Shown: in pieces, positions 1-8,611 of the stretch
Layout of the letters: every line of letters begins with the position of its first letter
Numbering within the stretch: position 1 is the stretch's first letter
Assembly: GCF_000425305.1 (NCBI RefSeq)
Contig: NZ_KE384346.1
Coordinates: forward strand, 184,919-248,918
Reading direction: 5' to 3'
DNA from: Psychroserpens burtonensis DSM 12212
GTDB taxonomy: Bacteria > Bacteroidota > Bacteroidia > Flavobacteriales > Flavobacteriaceae
Length of the DNA: 64,000 nt
Position numbers and translations under genes: made by a program
Notes under the pieces: generated by a model
What the model saw: the letters and a program-made list of their open reading frames with translations, nothing else
Databases searched by the model: none
What the model was told of the DNA's origin: nothing

Positions 1-1058
1 GATTGTTTAGAGCTAATAAATTTATTTATGAACCAGTTGGGAAACGTTTTTCAAAAGTTGAGATTGAAATAATACTTCAAGATTCTACTTTGAATGTTAG
101 AGCTTTAGAAGTTGATAAAGATGGAGTTGGGGTTTTTGCTTCATCAAAGGGAGATTTTGGCTATATTCATGAAGATAGATTCATAGATATAGATTTGAAT
201 CATAAGGAAGAGTTAGTAGCTCGAATTTTTCATACGTTTAATTTTAATAAAGATTCTATTCCAAATTTTAGATCTGTAGCAAAAACAAAAAAAAGCACTT
301 TTGCTATGGGGATTGGTTCTCCTGCTATTGTGATTAAGGTTTCAGAAGAGGAAAGTTGGCCAATTGTCTATCAAGAAAATCACCCAAAAGCATTTTACGA
401 TTCTATGGAGTTTTGGAATGACGATGAAGGCATTGCCATTGGTGACCCAACAGATGATTGTATGAGTGTCATCATCACACGTGATGGCGGAAGAACTTGG
501 ACAAAATTGTCATGTGATAATTTGCCAAAAGCAAAAGAAGGGGAAGCAGCTTTTGCGGCAAGTGATTCTAATATTGCAATTGTTGGAGACAAGACTTGGG
601 TCGCAACAGGAGGAAAAGCAAGTAGAATAATGTATTCTCCAGATAAAGGTAAAACGTGGGAAGTTTATGAGACACCAATTGTACAGGGTTTAGAAACTAC
701 AGGAATGTATTCCCTAGATTTTTATGATGAGAACAATGGTTTTGCTATTGGAGGCGATTATACAAAAGCAGCAGATAGTAGCGCAAATAAAATAAGAACA
801 CGAGATGGTGGTAAAACATGGCAGCTTGCTGCTCCAAACCAATCTCCAGGTTATAGAAGTTGTGTGCAATATGTGCCAAATTCAAATGCAAAAGAATTGG
901 TCGCTGTGGGTTTTAATGGTATTGATTACTCCAGTAGTGCTGGAGCCTCTTGGACGCATTTAAGTGACGAAGGTTTTTATACCATCAGGTTTTTAAATGA
1001 TAGTGTGGCGTACGCAGCAGGAAATAAACGCATTGCTAAGTTATCGTTTAGAGAGTAG
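1..1058 (+). CDS. BNR/YCF48-like beta-propeller protein (5' end outside window)
   Basis: The reading frame is open to the left edge; the only start codon near it is a TTG at position 3, so the true start, probably with a signal or lipoprotein peptide, is likely upstream. Counting residues from position 3, Asp-box-like turns occur at about 161-166 (DGGRTW), 214-219 (DKGKTW) and 268-273 (DGGKTW), with a degenerate one near 312-317 (AGASW). These are typical of BNR/sortilin-type or YCF48-like beta-propellers. Flavobacterial homologues are often labelled oxidoreductase or photosystem assembly-like protein without evidence for either. It is probably an exported or surface propeller of unknown ligand. 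It converges on the ECF-operon gene that ends 5 bases away, and I see no terminator between them. Confidence 0.75.
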   Translation, partial: LFRANKFIYEPVGKRFSKVEIEIILQDSTLNVRALEVDKDGVGVFASSKGDFGYIHEDRFIDIDLNHKEELVARIFHTFNFNKDSIPNFRSVAKTKKSTFAMGIGSPAIVIKVSEEESWPIVYQENHPKAFYDSMEFWNDDEGIAIGDPTDDCMSVIITRDGGRTWTKLSCDNLPKAKEGEAAFAASDSNIAIVGDKTWVATGGKASRIMYSPDKGKTWEVYETPIVQGLETTGMYSLDFYDENNGFAIGGDYTKAADSSANKIRTRDGGKTWQLAAPNQSPGYRSCVQYVPNSNAKELVAVGFNGIDYSSSAGASWTHLSDEGFYTIRFLNDSVAYAAGNKRIAKLSFRE

Positions 1059-1063
1059 CTCTA

Positions 1064-1504
1064 TTATTCTTTTCGCTTGCCTTTTCGTTTTCTCATTTCA
1101 TTAAACATACGTCTATTGAATTCGTCCTCAGAGATTTTGAGTAGAATCACTTTTTTCGCAGGAATAACGGTTATTAAATCGGTTGTAAATTGTTTTCTTA
1201 ATTCCAGTTTTTTCTGTTCTAAAATGAGCATCTTATCAATCATAGATTTCGCGTCTGCTTCACTCATAGATTCTATATCTGCATCTTTTCGATTTTGACG
1301 TGAGTCTTGTCGTAAGGCCTTAATATTGGTTTCATGTGCATTATAGATTGGCCAGAACTTTTGGGCCTCAGTTTCGGTTAGCGCTAATTTTTCAGTAATG
1401 AAAGCTATTTTTAAGGATTTTATGCGTTCCCTTTTTTCTTTTCCTTGGGAAAAAGCACTCACTGTGATGGCAATGAATAGGAGTGTTAAAGTGATTTTTT
1501 TCAT
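1064..1504 (-). CDS. Exported Spy/CpxP-like protein of an ECF sigma operon
   Basis: A 146-aa protein with a clean signal peptide (residues 1-19, ending AFSQ) followed by a charged, helical mature part. The stretch ITEKLALTETEAQKFWPIYN resembles the LTxxQ helices of the Spy/CpxP/LTXXQ family. Flavobacterial members encoded next to ECF sigma genes are commonly annotated as sensors of ECF-type sigma factors. The C-terminus is strongly basic (RKRKGKRKE). It is the third gene of a minus-strand operon: sigma factor (2583-2041), one-TM protein (2010-1510), then this gene 5 bases on. The inferred role is a periplasmic sensor or chaperone for envelope stress. Family-level assignment is fair; the signal sensed is unknown. 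Confidence 0.7.
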   Translation of the reverse strand: MKKITLTLLFIAITVSAFSQGKEKRERIKSLKIAFITEKLALTETEAQKFWPIYNAHETNIKALRQDSRQNRKDADIESMSEADAKSMIDKMLILEQKKLELRKQFTTDLITVIPAKKVILLKISEDEFNRRMFNEMRKRKGKRKE

Positions 1505-1509
1505 AATAA

Positions 1510-2010
1510 TTATTGTAGTATTAAATCTTCAATATTAGATTGATCAAACAGGTAATCTTCGAGAGATTCTTCTGAAATTTCAGTATCTGTAAAATTGTTA
1601 ATGTTAAGTTCGTCTTCGGTTAAAAGGGACGCTAATTCATAGCTTGTGTAATCTTCTTGCTCTAAGTAGTTTTCAATAGAGGCGGTTTCTAAAGAATCAA
1701 AAGTTATAGTTTCCGAAGCGTTATAAAACACATTAAACATTAGAACCAAACACGCTGCTATTGCAGAAACATACATTACTTTTTTCCAACTAAATAAAGG
1801 TATGACTTTTACGTCCTGTTCCTCTTCTAATTTTAGAAAGATTTTGTTCTCCAAAGATTCAAAATAAGAATCTGGAACATCAAAGCCAGAGACATCAACG
1901 GTACTCTTTAATTGTACCTCACTAAGAATTTGCTCTTCAACTTGTGAAAAGTAATCTTTAGGCACTTTAAACCCTGAAGTTTTAATGGTATATAATTCTT
2001 TCTCTTTCAT
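1510..2010 (-). CDS. Putative anti-sigma factor, single-pass membrane protein
   Basis: A 166-aa protein with no signal peptide, one hydrophobic segment at about residues 77-93, and an acidic C-terminal part. The N-terminal cytoplasmic part contains two copies of one motif: SGFKVPKDYF at about 11-20 and SGFDVPDSYF at about 41-50, each followed by a short amphipathic helix, so it looks internally duplicated. Its position between an ECF sigma gene (30 bases upstream) and a Spy-like exported protein (5 bases downstream), together with the cytosolic N-terminus and single TM, suggests a membrane-tethered anti-sigma factor. I see no classical zinc-binding anti-sigma HxxxCxxC motif. The function is inferred from context. 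Confidence 0.6.
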   Translation of the reverse strand: MKEKELYTIKTSGFKVPKDYFSQVEEQILSEVQLKSTVDVSGFDVPDSYFESLENKIFLKLEEEQDVKVIPLFSWKKVMYVSAIAACLVLMFNVFYNASETITFDSLETASIENYLEQEDYTSYELASLLTEDELNINNFTDTEISEESLEDYLFDQSNIEDLILQ

Positions 2011-2040
2011 GTGTATAAGACTTAAAAGTCTGTAATTGGT

Positions 2041-2583
2041 TTAATCTTGGGTTAAATAAGCTTCAATTTTTTTTACAGCAATATGATACGAGGCTTTAAG
2101 CGCACCTTCGCTTGTTTCTAAAATGTCTGATAGGTCTTTGTATTTGATGTCTTGAAAGTATCTCATATTAAAAACCAGTTGTTGCTTTTCTGGTAATTTG
2201 GCAATGGCTTGCTGTAATTTTAATTGGATATCATCGCCTTCAAAATACACATCTGCTTTTAAATTATTAATCAAATACTCTTGGGTTTCTTCATTATTGA
2301 TATGTAGTCGCTTAGCGTTTTTGTTGAGGTGTGTTATGGATTCATTAGAAGCAATTCGGTACATCCATGAAAACAATTTACTATTTCCTTTAAAATTATC
2401 AATATTCTTATAAACCTTGATAAATGTGTTTTGGAGCACATCATCTGCATCGTCATGATATTTAACTATATGTCTAATATGCCAGTATAGACGCTCCTTA
2501 TACAATGATAATAGCTCTTTATAGGCTGCCTCTTTTGAAGCTGGGTGTGTAAGTCGTTGTATAAAATGATGTTCGTTATCCAA
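2041..2583 (-). CDS. ECF-type RNA polymerase sigma factor
   Basis: A 180-aa sigma-70 family protein of the extracytoplasmic-function type. Region 2 is visible at about residues 25-95 (DADDVLQNTFIKVYKNIDNF, then LFSWMYRIASNESI). Region 4 is at about 125-175 (LPEKQQLVFNMRYFQDIKYK, then the helix-turn-helix ending GALKASYHIAVKKIE). It lacks regions 1 and 3, as is usual for ECF factors. It is the first gene of a three-gene operon with a putative anti-sigma factor and an exported Spy-like protein, which fits an envelope-responsive, self-regulated unit. The ATG at 2583 is used. The upstream region (2584-2700) is very AT-rich and shows no convincing housekeeping promoter. Confidence 0.92.
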   Translation of the reverse strand: MDNEHHFIQRLTHPASKEAAYKELLSLYKERLYWHIRHIVKYHDDADDVLQNTFIKVYKNIDNFKGNSKLFSWMYRIASNESITHLNKNAKRLHINNEETQEYLINNLKADVYFEGDDIQLKLQQAIAKLPEKQQLVFNMRYFQDIKYKDLSDILETSEGALKASYHIAVKKIEAYLTQD

Positions 2584-2726
2584 TAAAAGGAGTTTTACTT
2601 TAGACCTATGAATTTACAGAAAGTTTAATGAAAAAAAATACATTATTTAAAGTGTTGATAATCAATAATTTAAATATAAAAACATCGATAAAGTGTAAAT
2701 TAATTACGACGAAATACGCTTTTTTC

Positions 2727-2757
2727 TTGTTTTGTCCATTTATTTTATTTATGTTTG
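2727..2757 (+). promoter_or_regulatory. Bacteroidetes-type promoter for a candidate small RNA
   Basis: TTG at 2727-2729, a 20-base spacer, then TATGTTTG at 2750-2757 matches the -33/-7 pattern (TTG, TAnnTTTG) of the primary sigma factor in Bacteroidetes. It points away from the sigma gene toward a hairpin 58 bases downstream, with no protein gene in between. Predicted transcription start is about 2763. Confidence 0.45.
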
Positions 2758-2762
2758 TCTCA

Positions 2763-2850
2763 GCCTTACCTACTTAACTATTACTATTGTCCCCAAATGA
2801 TGGTAATAGAACAGAAAAGGATGCCACCTAACGGAGCATCCTTTTCTTTG
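2763..2850 (+). ncRNA. Candidate small RNA of about 88 nt
   Basis: Bounded on the left by a consensus-like promoter and on the right by a hairpin with a T-rich tail. The body contains no plausible coding frame with a Shine-Dalgarno site. I do not recognise it as a known RNA family. The end is set by the hairpin at 2815-2845; the start is inferred from the promoter spacing and could be off by several bases. Confidence 0.35.
2815..2850. terminator. Hairpin terminator, possibly bidirectional
   Basis: AAAAGGATGC (2815-2824) pairs perfectly with GCATCCTTTT (2836-2845) around an 11-base loop and is followed by CTTTG on the plus strand. It could end a plus-strand small RNA, the minus-strand ABC transporter operon that stops at 2895, or both. 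The plus-strand tail is the more T-rich. Confidence 0.65.
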
Positions 2851-2894
2851 TTTATCATGTAATACTTATCGGTAACTAGGTTCAGGAATTTAAG

Positions 2895-4721
2895 TTATTC
2901 AAAACTTTGCATACCTACTAACTTTTTATAAACACCATTTTTAGCAATAAGCTCATTGTGAGTACCTTGTTCTGCAATTTCTCCTTTATGCATTACAATA
3001 ATTTCATCTGCATTTTGAATAGTTGATAAACGATGCGCAATAATAATTGACGTTCTGTTTTTCATCATATTCTCTAAAGCTTCTTGCACTAAACGTTCAC
3101 TTTCTGTGTCTAATGCTGAGGTTGCTTCATCTAGAATCATAATGGGTGGATTCTTTAAAACAGCTCTCGCTATACTGAGACGTTGTTTTTGTCCGCCAGA
3201 CAATTTCCCGCCAGCATCACCAATATTGGTTTCAATTCCTTTAGGGAGGTCTTTAACAAACTCCCAAGCATTGGCTATTTTTAAGGCAGCTATGACCTCT
3301 TCATCTGTAGCATTTTCTTTTCCTAAAAGAATATTGTTTTTTACTGTATCATTAAATAGTATAGAATCTTGTGTAACCAGTCCCATTAAATTACGTAATG
3401 AATGTTTTGTTATGGTTCTTATATCTTGGTCATCAATAGAGATATGACCTTCATTGACATCATAAAAACGAGTAACGAGATTTGCAATCGTAGATTTCCC
3501 GCTTCCAGATTGTCCAACAAGTGCAACGCTTTTTCCTTTAGGGACTTTTATAGAAAAGTTTTTAAGGACTAAATCATCTTCATACTTAAATGAGATGTTA
3601 TTGATGCTTATTTCCGAAGTAAAATCAGGTTTCACAATGGCGTCTGGTTTATCGTCTAAACTACTCGTAGTATCTAAAATTTCTAGAACACGCTCTGCCG
3701 CAGCATTTCCTGCTTTTACCTGGTAGCTTGCTTTACTTATAGCTTTTGCGGGTGTCAGTATTTGATAGGATAATGCCATATACGCTATAAATGAACCGCC
3801 AGTTAACGTTTGCTCAACCATAACCATATTTCCTCCATACCAAAGAAGAGCTGCTATAGTTGCAATGCCAAGAAACTCGCTTGTGGGTGATGCTAAATTT
3901 TGTCGATTCATTAATGTATTTGAAAAGTCAAAAAAGCGATTTGTAGATTCTTGAAATTTACCTAGGAAGCGTTTTTCAGAATTAAAGCCTTTTATCACTT
4001 TAAGTCCTCCTAAGGTTTCTTCTAAAGTTGATAGGAAAACGCCTTGTTCCTTTTGAACTTTATCAGATTTTCTTTTCAAGCTTTTACCAATTCGGGATAT
4101 AATAAATCCTGCTACAGGAATGAATACGAAAACGAAAATTGTCAATTTTACTGATAAAAAAAACATAGTTACAACCGCAAAAAGTATGGTTAAAGGTTCT
4201 TTTACGATAAGCTCTAGAACAGATAGCATTGAATTTTTTACTTCGTTAACATCTCCAGAGATTCTAGCGATAATATCACCTTTTTTCTTTTCAGAATAAT
4301 ATGAAATAGGTAATGTAATAACCTTTTCATAAATGTTATCTCTTAAATCTCTAAGGACTCCATTTCTTAAAAATGTGATAAAAAATAATGCTAAATAATT
4401 AAATAGATTCTTTAGAAGAAATAAACTAATAATAAGAATTATCATATATAGTAACGCACGTTGAGGCCCATGAACATCTGTGGTGGTGGTCACGAAATAG
4501 TTTAGAGAATTTTCTGCGTAGTCTTTCAGTTCTTCTAAGCCTTTGTAAATTGGTTTTTTATAAACCTTTTCACTCTCTCCAAATAATACATTTATCATTG
4601 GCATAAGCGATAGCATAGCCAATGTGCTAAACAGCGCATAAAACACATTGCAAATAATGTTTAGTATCGCGTATCGTTTATAGGGTACTATAAATTTAGA
4701 AAGCTTTTTTATATAGTCCAT
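2895..4721 (-). CDS. MsbA-like ABC transporter, fused permease and ATPase
   Basis: A 608-aa half-transporter of the type that dimerises to export lipids or drugs. Residues about 1-330 form a six-helix ABC exporter membrane domain. The nucleotide-binding domain follows, with Walker A GQSGSGKST (about 403-411), signature LSGGQ (about 506-510), Walker B IMILDEATSALD and the H-loop IIAHRLST. Length and layout match MsbA/LmrA-type exporters; the substrate is unknown, lipid A core or phospholipid being a plausible guess from the family. The start codon overlaps the stop of the upstream phosphohexomutase by one base (TAATG), so the two are probably translationally coupled. The hairpin at 2815-2845 lies just downstream. 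Confidence 0.92.
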   Translation of the reverse strand: MDYIKKLSKFIVPYKRYAILNIICNVFYALFSTLAMLSLMPMINVLFGESEKVYKKPIYKGLEELKDYAENSLNYFVTTTTDVHGPQRALLYMIILIISLFLLKNLFNYLALFFITFLRNGVLRDLRDNIYEKVITLPISYYSEKKKGDIIARISGDVNEVKNSMLSVLELIVKEPLTILFAVVTMFFLSVKLTIFVFVFIPVAGFIISRIGKSLKRKSDKVQKEQGVFLSTLEETLGGLKVIKGFNSEKRFLGKFQESTNRFFDFSNTLMNRQNLASPTSEFLGIATIAALLWYGGNMVMVEQTLTGGSFIAYMALSYQILTPAKAISKASYQVKAGNAAAERVLEILDTTSSLDDKPDAIVKPDFTSEISINNISFKYEDDLVLKNFSIKVPKGKSVALVGQSGSGKSTIANLVTRFYDVNEGHISIDDQDIRTITKHSLRNLMGLVTQDSILFNDTVKNNILLGKENATDEEVIAALKIANAWEFVKDLPKGIETNIGDAGGKLSGGQKQRLSIARAVLKNPPIMILDEATSALDTESERLVQEALENMMKNRTSIIIAHRLSTIQNADEIIVMHKGEIAEQGTHNELIAKNGVYKKLVGMQSFE

Positions 4722-6451
4722 TAATTAAGTTTCATATCCTTTAGTATGTCGTCAATTCTGTTTTCCAATAGTTGTTCCGTAGTTTTAAAAGCAGCTACAG
4801 TATCTAATTTTGTATTAACGCTTATATAAAACTTTATTTTTGGTTCTGTGCCACTTGGTCGCAATGCTATTTTGCTTCCGTCTTCAGTATAATAAATTAA
4901 AACATTAGATTTTGGAATATCAATTTTGCTTGATTTCTCATTAATCAAATCTTTTACGATAGATAATTGATAATCTTCAACTCTAACCACTTTAGATCCA
5001 TTAAGGGAGGTTAAAGGGTTCTCGCGAGCATCAATCATCATTTGTTTGATGTCGTTGGCGCCTTCAATTCCTTTTTTAGTGATAGATACTAAGCGTTCTT
5101 TGTAAAAGCCATGAGCTACATATAAATCTATTAAAGTCTCATACATGGTTGTATTCTTTGCTTTTGCTTGAGCAGCAATTTCGCAGGCTAATAGGGTCGA
5201 GGTTACAGCATCTTTATCTCTAACAAAGTCACCAACCATAAATCCAAAGCTTTCTTCTCCACCACCAATAAAATCCATGGTAGGGAAATCTTTTATCATT
5301 TTAGCAATCCATTTAAAACCGGTCAAACCAATTTTACACTCTACGTTATAAGCTTCTGCCAGAACAGACATCATTGGCGTAGAAACTATGGTTGAACCTA
5401 AAAACTGATTACCATTGATTTTATTAGAATTTTTCCATTGTTTTAAAAGAAAATCAGTCATTAAAAGCATGGTTTGATTTCCGTTGAGAATCACTAAATG
5501 ATTTTCTAAATTACGAACGGCAACACCCAAACGATCACAATCTGGATCTGTACCGATAACAATATCACCATCAACCTTAGCTGCTAATTCTATAGCCATT
5601 CTTAAAGCTTCAGGCTCTTCTGGGTTTGGAGAAACAACGGTAGGGAAATTACCATTAGGTTCCCGTTGCTCTTCAACAAGATGAACATTGGTGTAACCTG
5701 CTCGTTCTAATGTTTCTGGAACGACTGTAATAGATGTCCCGTGTAGTGAGGTGAAAACAATATTTAGATTTTCTCTAGCTTCTGATGAGGTGTCAAAACT
5801 TCCGTTTTTAACAGACTCAGTAATAAAAACATCATCAACAGCTTTACCAATATATTCAATCTTATCATCATTAGCTTCAAATTTTATCTCATTGTAAGCT
5901 AATCTATTTATTTCTGTTATAATTTCTGCATCTTCTGGTGGTACTAATTGTCCACCATCTTGCCAGTATACCTTGTAGCCATTGTATTCTGGAGGATTGT
6001 GAGAAGCTGTTAATACAATTCCGCAGTGACAATTTAAATGCTTTACAGCAAATGATAATTCTGGAGTTGCACGTAAATCTTCGAATAGATAGACCTGAAT
6101 TCCGTTAGCAGAAAACACATCTGCGACTACTTTTGCTAATGTTTTACTATTGTGTCTACAATCGTAAGCGATTGCCACTTTTAAAGGTTCTGAAGGAAAT
6201 TGAGTTTTCATATAATTACTCAATCCTTGGGTGTTTTTTCCTAGTGTGTATTTATTGATTCGGTTAGTGCCAATTCCCATAATACCTCGCATTCCTCCGG
6301 TTCCAAATTCGAGATTTTTATAAAAACTCTCTTTGAGATCAGTTGGGTTATTGGCCATTAAATCTTTTATGTGGTTTTGAGTCTCTTGGTCAAAAGTTGG
6401 CGTTAACCATGTATTTACGCGTTCTAAGAGTTGAGGTTCAATATGTGTCAT
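4721..6451 (-). CDS. Phospho-sugar mutase (phosphoglucomutase/phosphomannomutase family)
   Basis: A 576-aa alpha-D-phosphohexomutase. All four family signatures are present: the phosphoserine loop TASHNP (148-153), the Mg-binding loop DPDCDR (about 302-307), the sugar-binding loop GGGEESFGF (from about 396) and the phosphate-binding loop RPSGTEPK (about 529-536). Length fits the PgcA/YhxB-type long branch, which interconverts glucose-1-phosphate and glucose-6-phosphate or mannose phosphates in the cytosol. Substrate preference cannot be read from these motifs. It is first in a two-gene unit with the ABC exporter (one-base overlap), which hints at precursor supply for an exported glycan or lipid. 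Confidence 0.93.
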   Translation of the reverse strand: MTHIEPQLLERVNTWLTPTFDQETQNHIKDLMANNPTDLKESFYKNLEFGTGGMRGIMGIGTNRINKYTLGKNTQGLSNYMKTQFPSEPLKVAIAYDCRHNSKTLAKVVADVFSANGIQVYLFEDLRATPELSFAVKHLNCHCGIVLTASHNPPEYNGYKVYWQDGGQLVPPEDAEIITEINRLAYNEIKFEANDDKIEYIGKAVDDVFITESVKNGSFDTSSEARENLNIVFTSLHGTSITVVPETLERAGYTNVHLVEEQREPNGNFPTVVSPNPEEPEALRMAIELAAKVDGDIVIGTDPDCDRLGVAVRNLENHLVILNGNQTMLLMTDFLLKQWKNSNKINGNQFLGSTIVSTPMMSVLAEAYNVECKIGLTGFKWIAKMIKDFPTMDFIGGGEESFGFMVGDFVRDKDAVTSTLLACEIAAQAKAKNTTMYETLIDLYVAHGFYKERLVSITKKGIEGANDIKQMMIDARENPLTSLNGSKVVRVEDYQLSIVKDLINEKSSKIDIPKSNVLIYYTEDGSKIALRPSGTEPKIKFYISVNTKLDTVAAFKTTEQLLENRIDDILKDMKLN

Positions 6452-6527
6452 ATCCTAAATTTATAATGTAAAAATACGTAATTCAATAATTGTGAATCGT
6501 TTAATAAATTTTAATTGATGGGGTAGC

Positions 6528-7475
6528 TTAAAAGTTAAGTTCCTGTTTGATTAAATAGCGACTGCTATCGCGTTTGGAGCGAAGAATAAGTTCACCTAGA
6601 AAACCGGCAATAAAAAACTGAGACCCTAAAACCATTGTGGTTAAAGCGATATAGAATTGTGGGCGTTCTGTAATGAGTCGTCCATTTGTATTTAAGAATA
6701 ATTTATCTAAACCTAGATACACGGCAAATACGAATCCAATAGCAAACATGATCACACCTAAAGCGCCAAATAAGTGCATTGGTCGTTTTCCAAAACGAGA
6801 TAAAAACCAAATGGTTATTAAATCTAAAAAACCATTTACAAAGCGATCCATTCCAAATTTCGTTTCACCATATTTTCTAGCTTGATGCTTGACGACTTTC
6901 TCTCCAATTTTTGTGAAACCCGCATTTTTAGCAAGCACGGGAATATAGCGATGCATTTCCCCATTAACATCTATGTTTTTAACGACATTGATATTGTATG
7001 CTTTGAGACCGCAATTAAAATCATTCAGTTTTACTCCTGATGTTCGTCGTGCTGCCCAATTGAATAATTTAGAAGGCAAGTTTTTAGAAATTACAGAGTC
7101 ATAACGTTTCTTTTTCCATCCAGATACCAAATCAAATTTATCTACAACAATCATGTTATAGAGTTCTGGGATTTCTTCAGGATTATCTTGTAGATCAGCA
7201 TCCATAGTGATAATAACAACACCTTCTGCTTTGGCAAAACCAGCATGTAGCGCTTGGGACTTACCAAAGTTTTTGATAAATCTAATACCTTTAACACTCT
7301 CATCTTTTTTAGATAGTGCCATTATGGTTGCCCAAGAATCATCTGTACTACCATCATCTATAAAAATGATTTCATAAGAAAAACTATTGGACTGCATGAC
7401 TTTTGCTATCCAATCGTGTAATTCTGTTAATGAGTCTTGTTCGTTAAGTAGTGGAATGACTACTGATATATCCAT
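6528..7475 (-). CDS. Family 2 glycosyltransferase, DPM1/GtrB-like, membrane-anchored
   Basis: A 315-aa protein with an N-terminal GT-A domain: VVIPLLNE at the start, DDGSTDDS at 40-47, and the metal-binding DADLQD at 92-97. Two hydrophobic hairpin segments follow at about 232-258 and 272-298. This arrangement is that of polyprenyl-phosphate glucosyl- or mannosyltransferases (DPM1/GtrB/ArnC type), which load a sugar onto undecaprenyl phosphate at the inner face of the membrane. The sugar donor is not evident. The neighbouring DUF4199 gene (8053-7520) is 44 bases upstream on the same strand and may share its transcript. Confidence 0.88.
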   Translation of the reverse strand: MDISVVIPLLNEQDSLTELHDWIAKVMQSNSFSYEIIFIDDGSTDDSWATIMALSKKDESVKGIRFIKNFGKSQALHAGFAKAEGVVIITMDADLQDNPEEIPELYNMIVVDKFDLVSGWKKKRYDSVISKNLPSKLFNWAARRTSGVKLNDFNCGLKAYNINVVKNIDVNGEMHRYIPVLAKNAGFTKIGEKVVKHQARKYGETKFGMDRFVNGFLDLITIWFLSRFGKRPMHLFGALGVIMFAIGFVFAVYLGLDKLFLNTNGRLITERPQFYIALTTMVLGSQFFIAGFLGELILRSKRDSSRYLIKQELNF

Positions 7476-7519
7476 CTAATAAGTTTCAAAATTTTACAGT
7501 TCAAAAATAGGGATTTTAT

Positions 7520-8053
7520 TTAAGCTAAGTTTGGGTCTTTCTTTTTCATTATTAGACCAACCAAAAGTCCTATGACTGTAAAAAAGAGTAAACCCTGTGC
7601 CAATGATCTCAATTGAGTACCAATAGCATATGAGTCTTGGCTTTCCATTGTTTCTATGGCTTTATTAATCTCTGCCTGAGGAGCTCCCATGTTTTCCATA
7701 AATGCAATAGACTTCTTCATGGTTAATTCTTTTAGGTACTCTGCAGAATCTGGATCAATATAATTAAATAGAACAACAGATACAAGAGTACTTATTATGA
7801 TACCAAGAGCTACAGGAATAAAATAAGCTGTAAATGCTTGCTTAAAATTAATAAAGCCTCCTAATAGGTTTCTTGCTTTTGCACTAGAAATTACTCCGAT
7901 AATTATTATTACAAGGGGAAGAATTAATAGATTTATCCAAAAATTTACCAGTAATTCAATATCAATGATATACCCAAGTACGGTGTAAATTACTAATCCA
8001 CATCCAAGATAAATACCATAATTAATAGCGGTTGATTTTAATGATTTTTCCAT
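7520..8053 (-). CDS. DUF4199 family integral membrane protein
   Basis: A 177-aa protein with four hydrophobic segments: about 13-30, 36-55, 70-95 and 150-170. The lipophilic pattern and the central loop (DPDSAEYLKELTMKKSIAFM) match Bacteroidetes DUF4199 proteins, which frequently precede a GtrB-like glycosyltransferase, as here. Function unknown. The gene diverges from rpmE2; the 160-base gap carries the rpmE2 promoter. Confidence 0.8.
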   Translation of the reverse strand: MEKSLKSTAINYGIYLGCGLVIYTVLGYIIDIELLVNFWINLLILPLVIIIIGVISSAKARNLLGGFINFKQAFTAYFIPVALGIIISTLVSVVLFNYIDPDSAEYLKELTMKKSIAFMENMGAPQAEINKAIETMESQDSYAIGTQLRSLAQGLLFFTVIGLLVGLIMKKKDPNLA

Positions 8054-8146
8054 AATAAAAGGTGATAGTTTAGTTAATGTATTTAGTTAGTATATATTTG
8101 TTTGAGATTGTTACATTTTTTTTCCAAAGAAAAAAGAATTAATTTC

Positions 8147-8176
8147 TTGGTAATTTACAAAAATTACTTAAATTTG
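8147..8176 (+). promoter_or_regulatory. rpmE2 promoter
   Basis: TTG at 8147-8149, a 19-base spacer, then TAAATTTG at 8169-8176: a textbook Bacteroidetes primary-sigma promoter. Predicted start of transcription is about 8183, leaving a leader of about 32 bases before the ATG at 8215. Confidence 0.75.
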
Positions 8177-8214
8177 CACCTCCAAAATAGTAAGGAATTT
8201 TAAAGAATAAAGAG

Positions 8215-8466
8215 ATGAGAAAAGGAATACATCCAGAAAATTATAGATTAGTAGCTTTCAAAGATATGTCTAATGAAGACGTGTTCTTAACTAAATCTAC
8301 TGCTGAGACTAGTGAAACAATTGACGTTGATGGTGTTGAGTATCCAGTAGTCAAATTGGAAATTTCTAGAACATCTCACCCATTTTACACCGGTAAATCT
8401 AAATTAGTAGATACTGCAGGTCGTATTGATAAATTCAAAACTAAATACGCTAAGTTTAGTAAATAA
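8215..8466 (+). CDS. rpmE2: 50S ribosomal protein L31 type B
   Basis: An 83-aa protein beginning MRKGIHPENYRLVAFKDMSN with the conserved SHPFYTGK segment near residue 60. It lacks the zinc-binding cysteines of A-type L31, which makes it a type B (YkgM-like) form, the usual form in Flavobacteriaceae. It sits in the large subunit bridging to the small-subunit head. It is a single-gene transcript with its own promoter (8147-8176) and a strong terminator (8488-8520). Confidence 0.95.
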   Translation: MRKGIHPENYRLVAFKDMSNEDVFLTKSTAETSETIDVDGVEYPVVKLEISRTSHPFYTGKSKLVDTAGRIDKFKTKYAKFSK

Positions 8467-8487
8467 ACTTAGAGTTATTATAATTAC

Positions 8488-8520
8488 AAAGCCTTCAAGA
8501 TTTTTCTCGAAGGCTTTTTT
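8488..8520 (+). terminator. Rho-independent terminator after rpmE2
   Basis: AAAGCCTTC pairs with GAAGGCTTT around a T-rich loop and runs into a T tract ending at 8520. It lies 22 bases beyond the rpmE2 stop. Confidence 0.85.
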
Positions 8521-8611
8521 GTTTTCTATAATTAATTTACTTTTGATATATAATCCAAATTAAAAGTTGAATAATTGTATTTAGCTTCTAATTATAACTT
8601 CAACCTTTGAT

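Larger units (their letters stand above)
2584..2894. other. Intergenic region holding a promoter, a hairpin and no protein gene
   Basis: This stretch separates two minus-strand genes. Its left half is AT-rich upstream DNA of the sigma operon. The right half contains a plus-strand promoter-like pair (2727-2757) and a 10-bp hairpin (2815-2845), listed separately. The only open frame over the hairpin is a 21-codon ATG frame starting at 2798 with no ribosome-binding site. Confidence 0.7.

Noticed and set aside
3-5. TTG at position 3 as the true start of the BNR-repeat protein
   Set aside because: The frame is open to the window edge and the protein from here has no signal peptide; it is almost certainly truncated.
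2798-2863. A 21-codon ATG frame spanning the hairpin at 2815-2845
   Set aside because: No ribosome-binding site, and the coding potential is explained by the hairpin arms.
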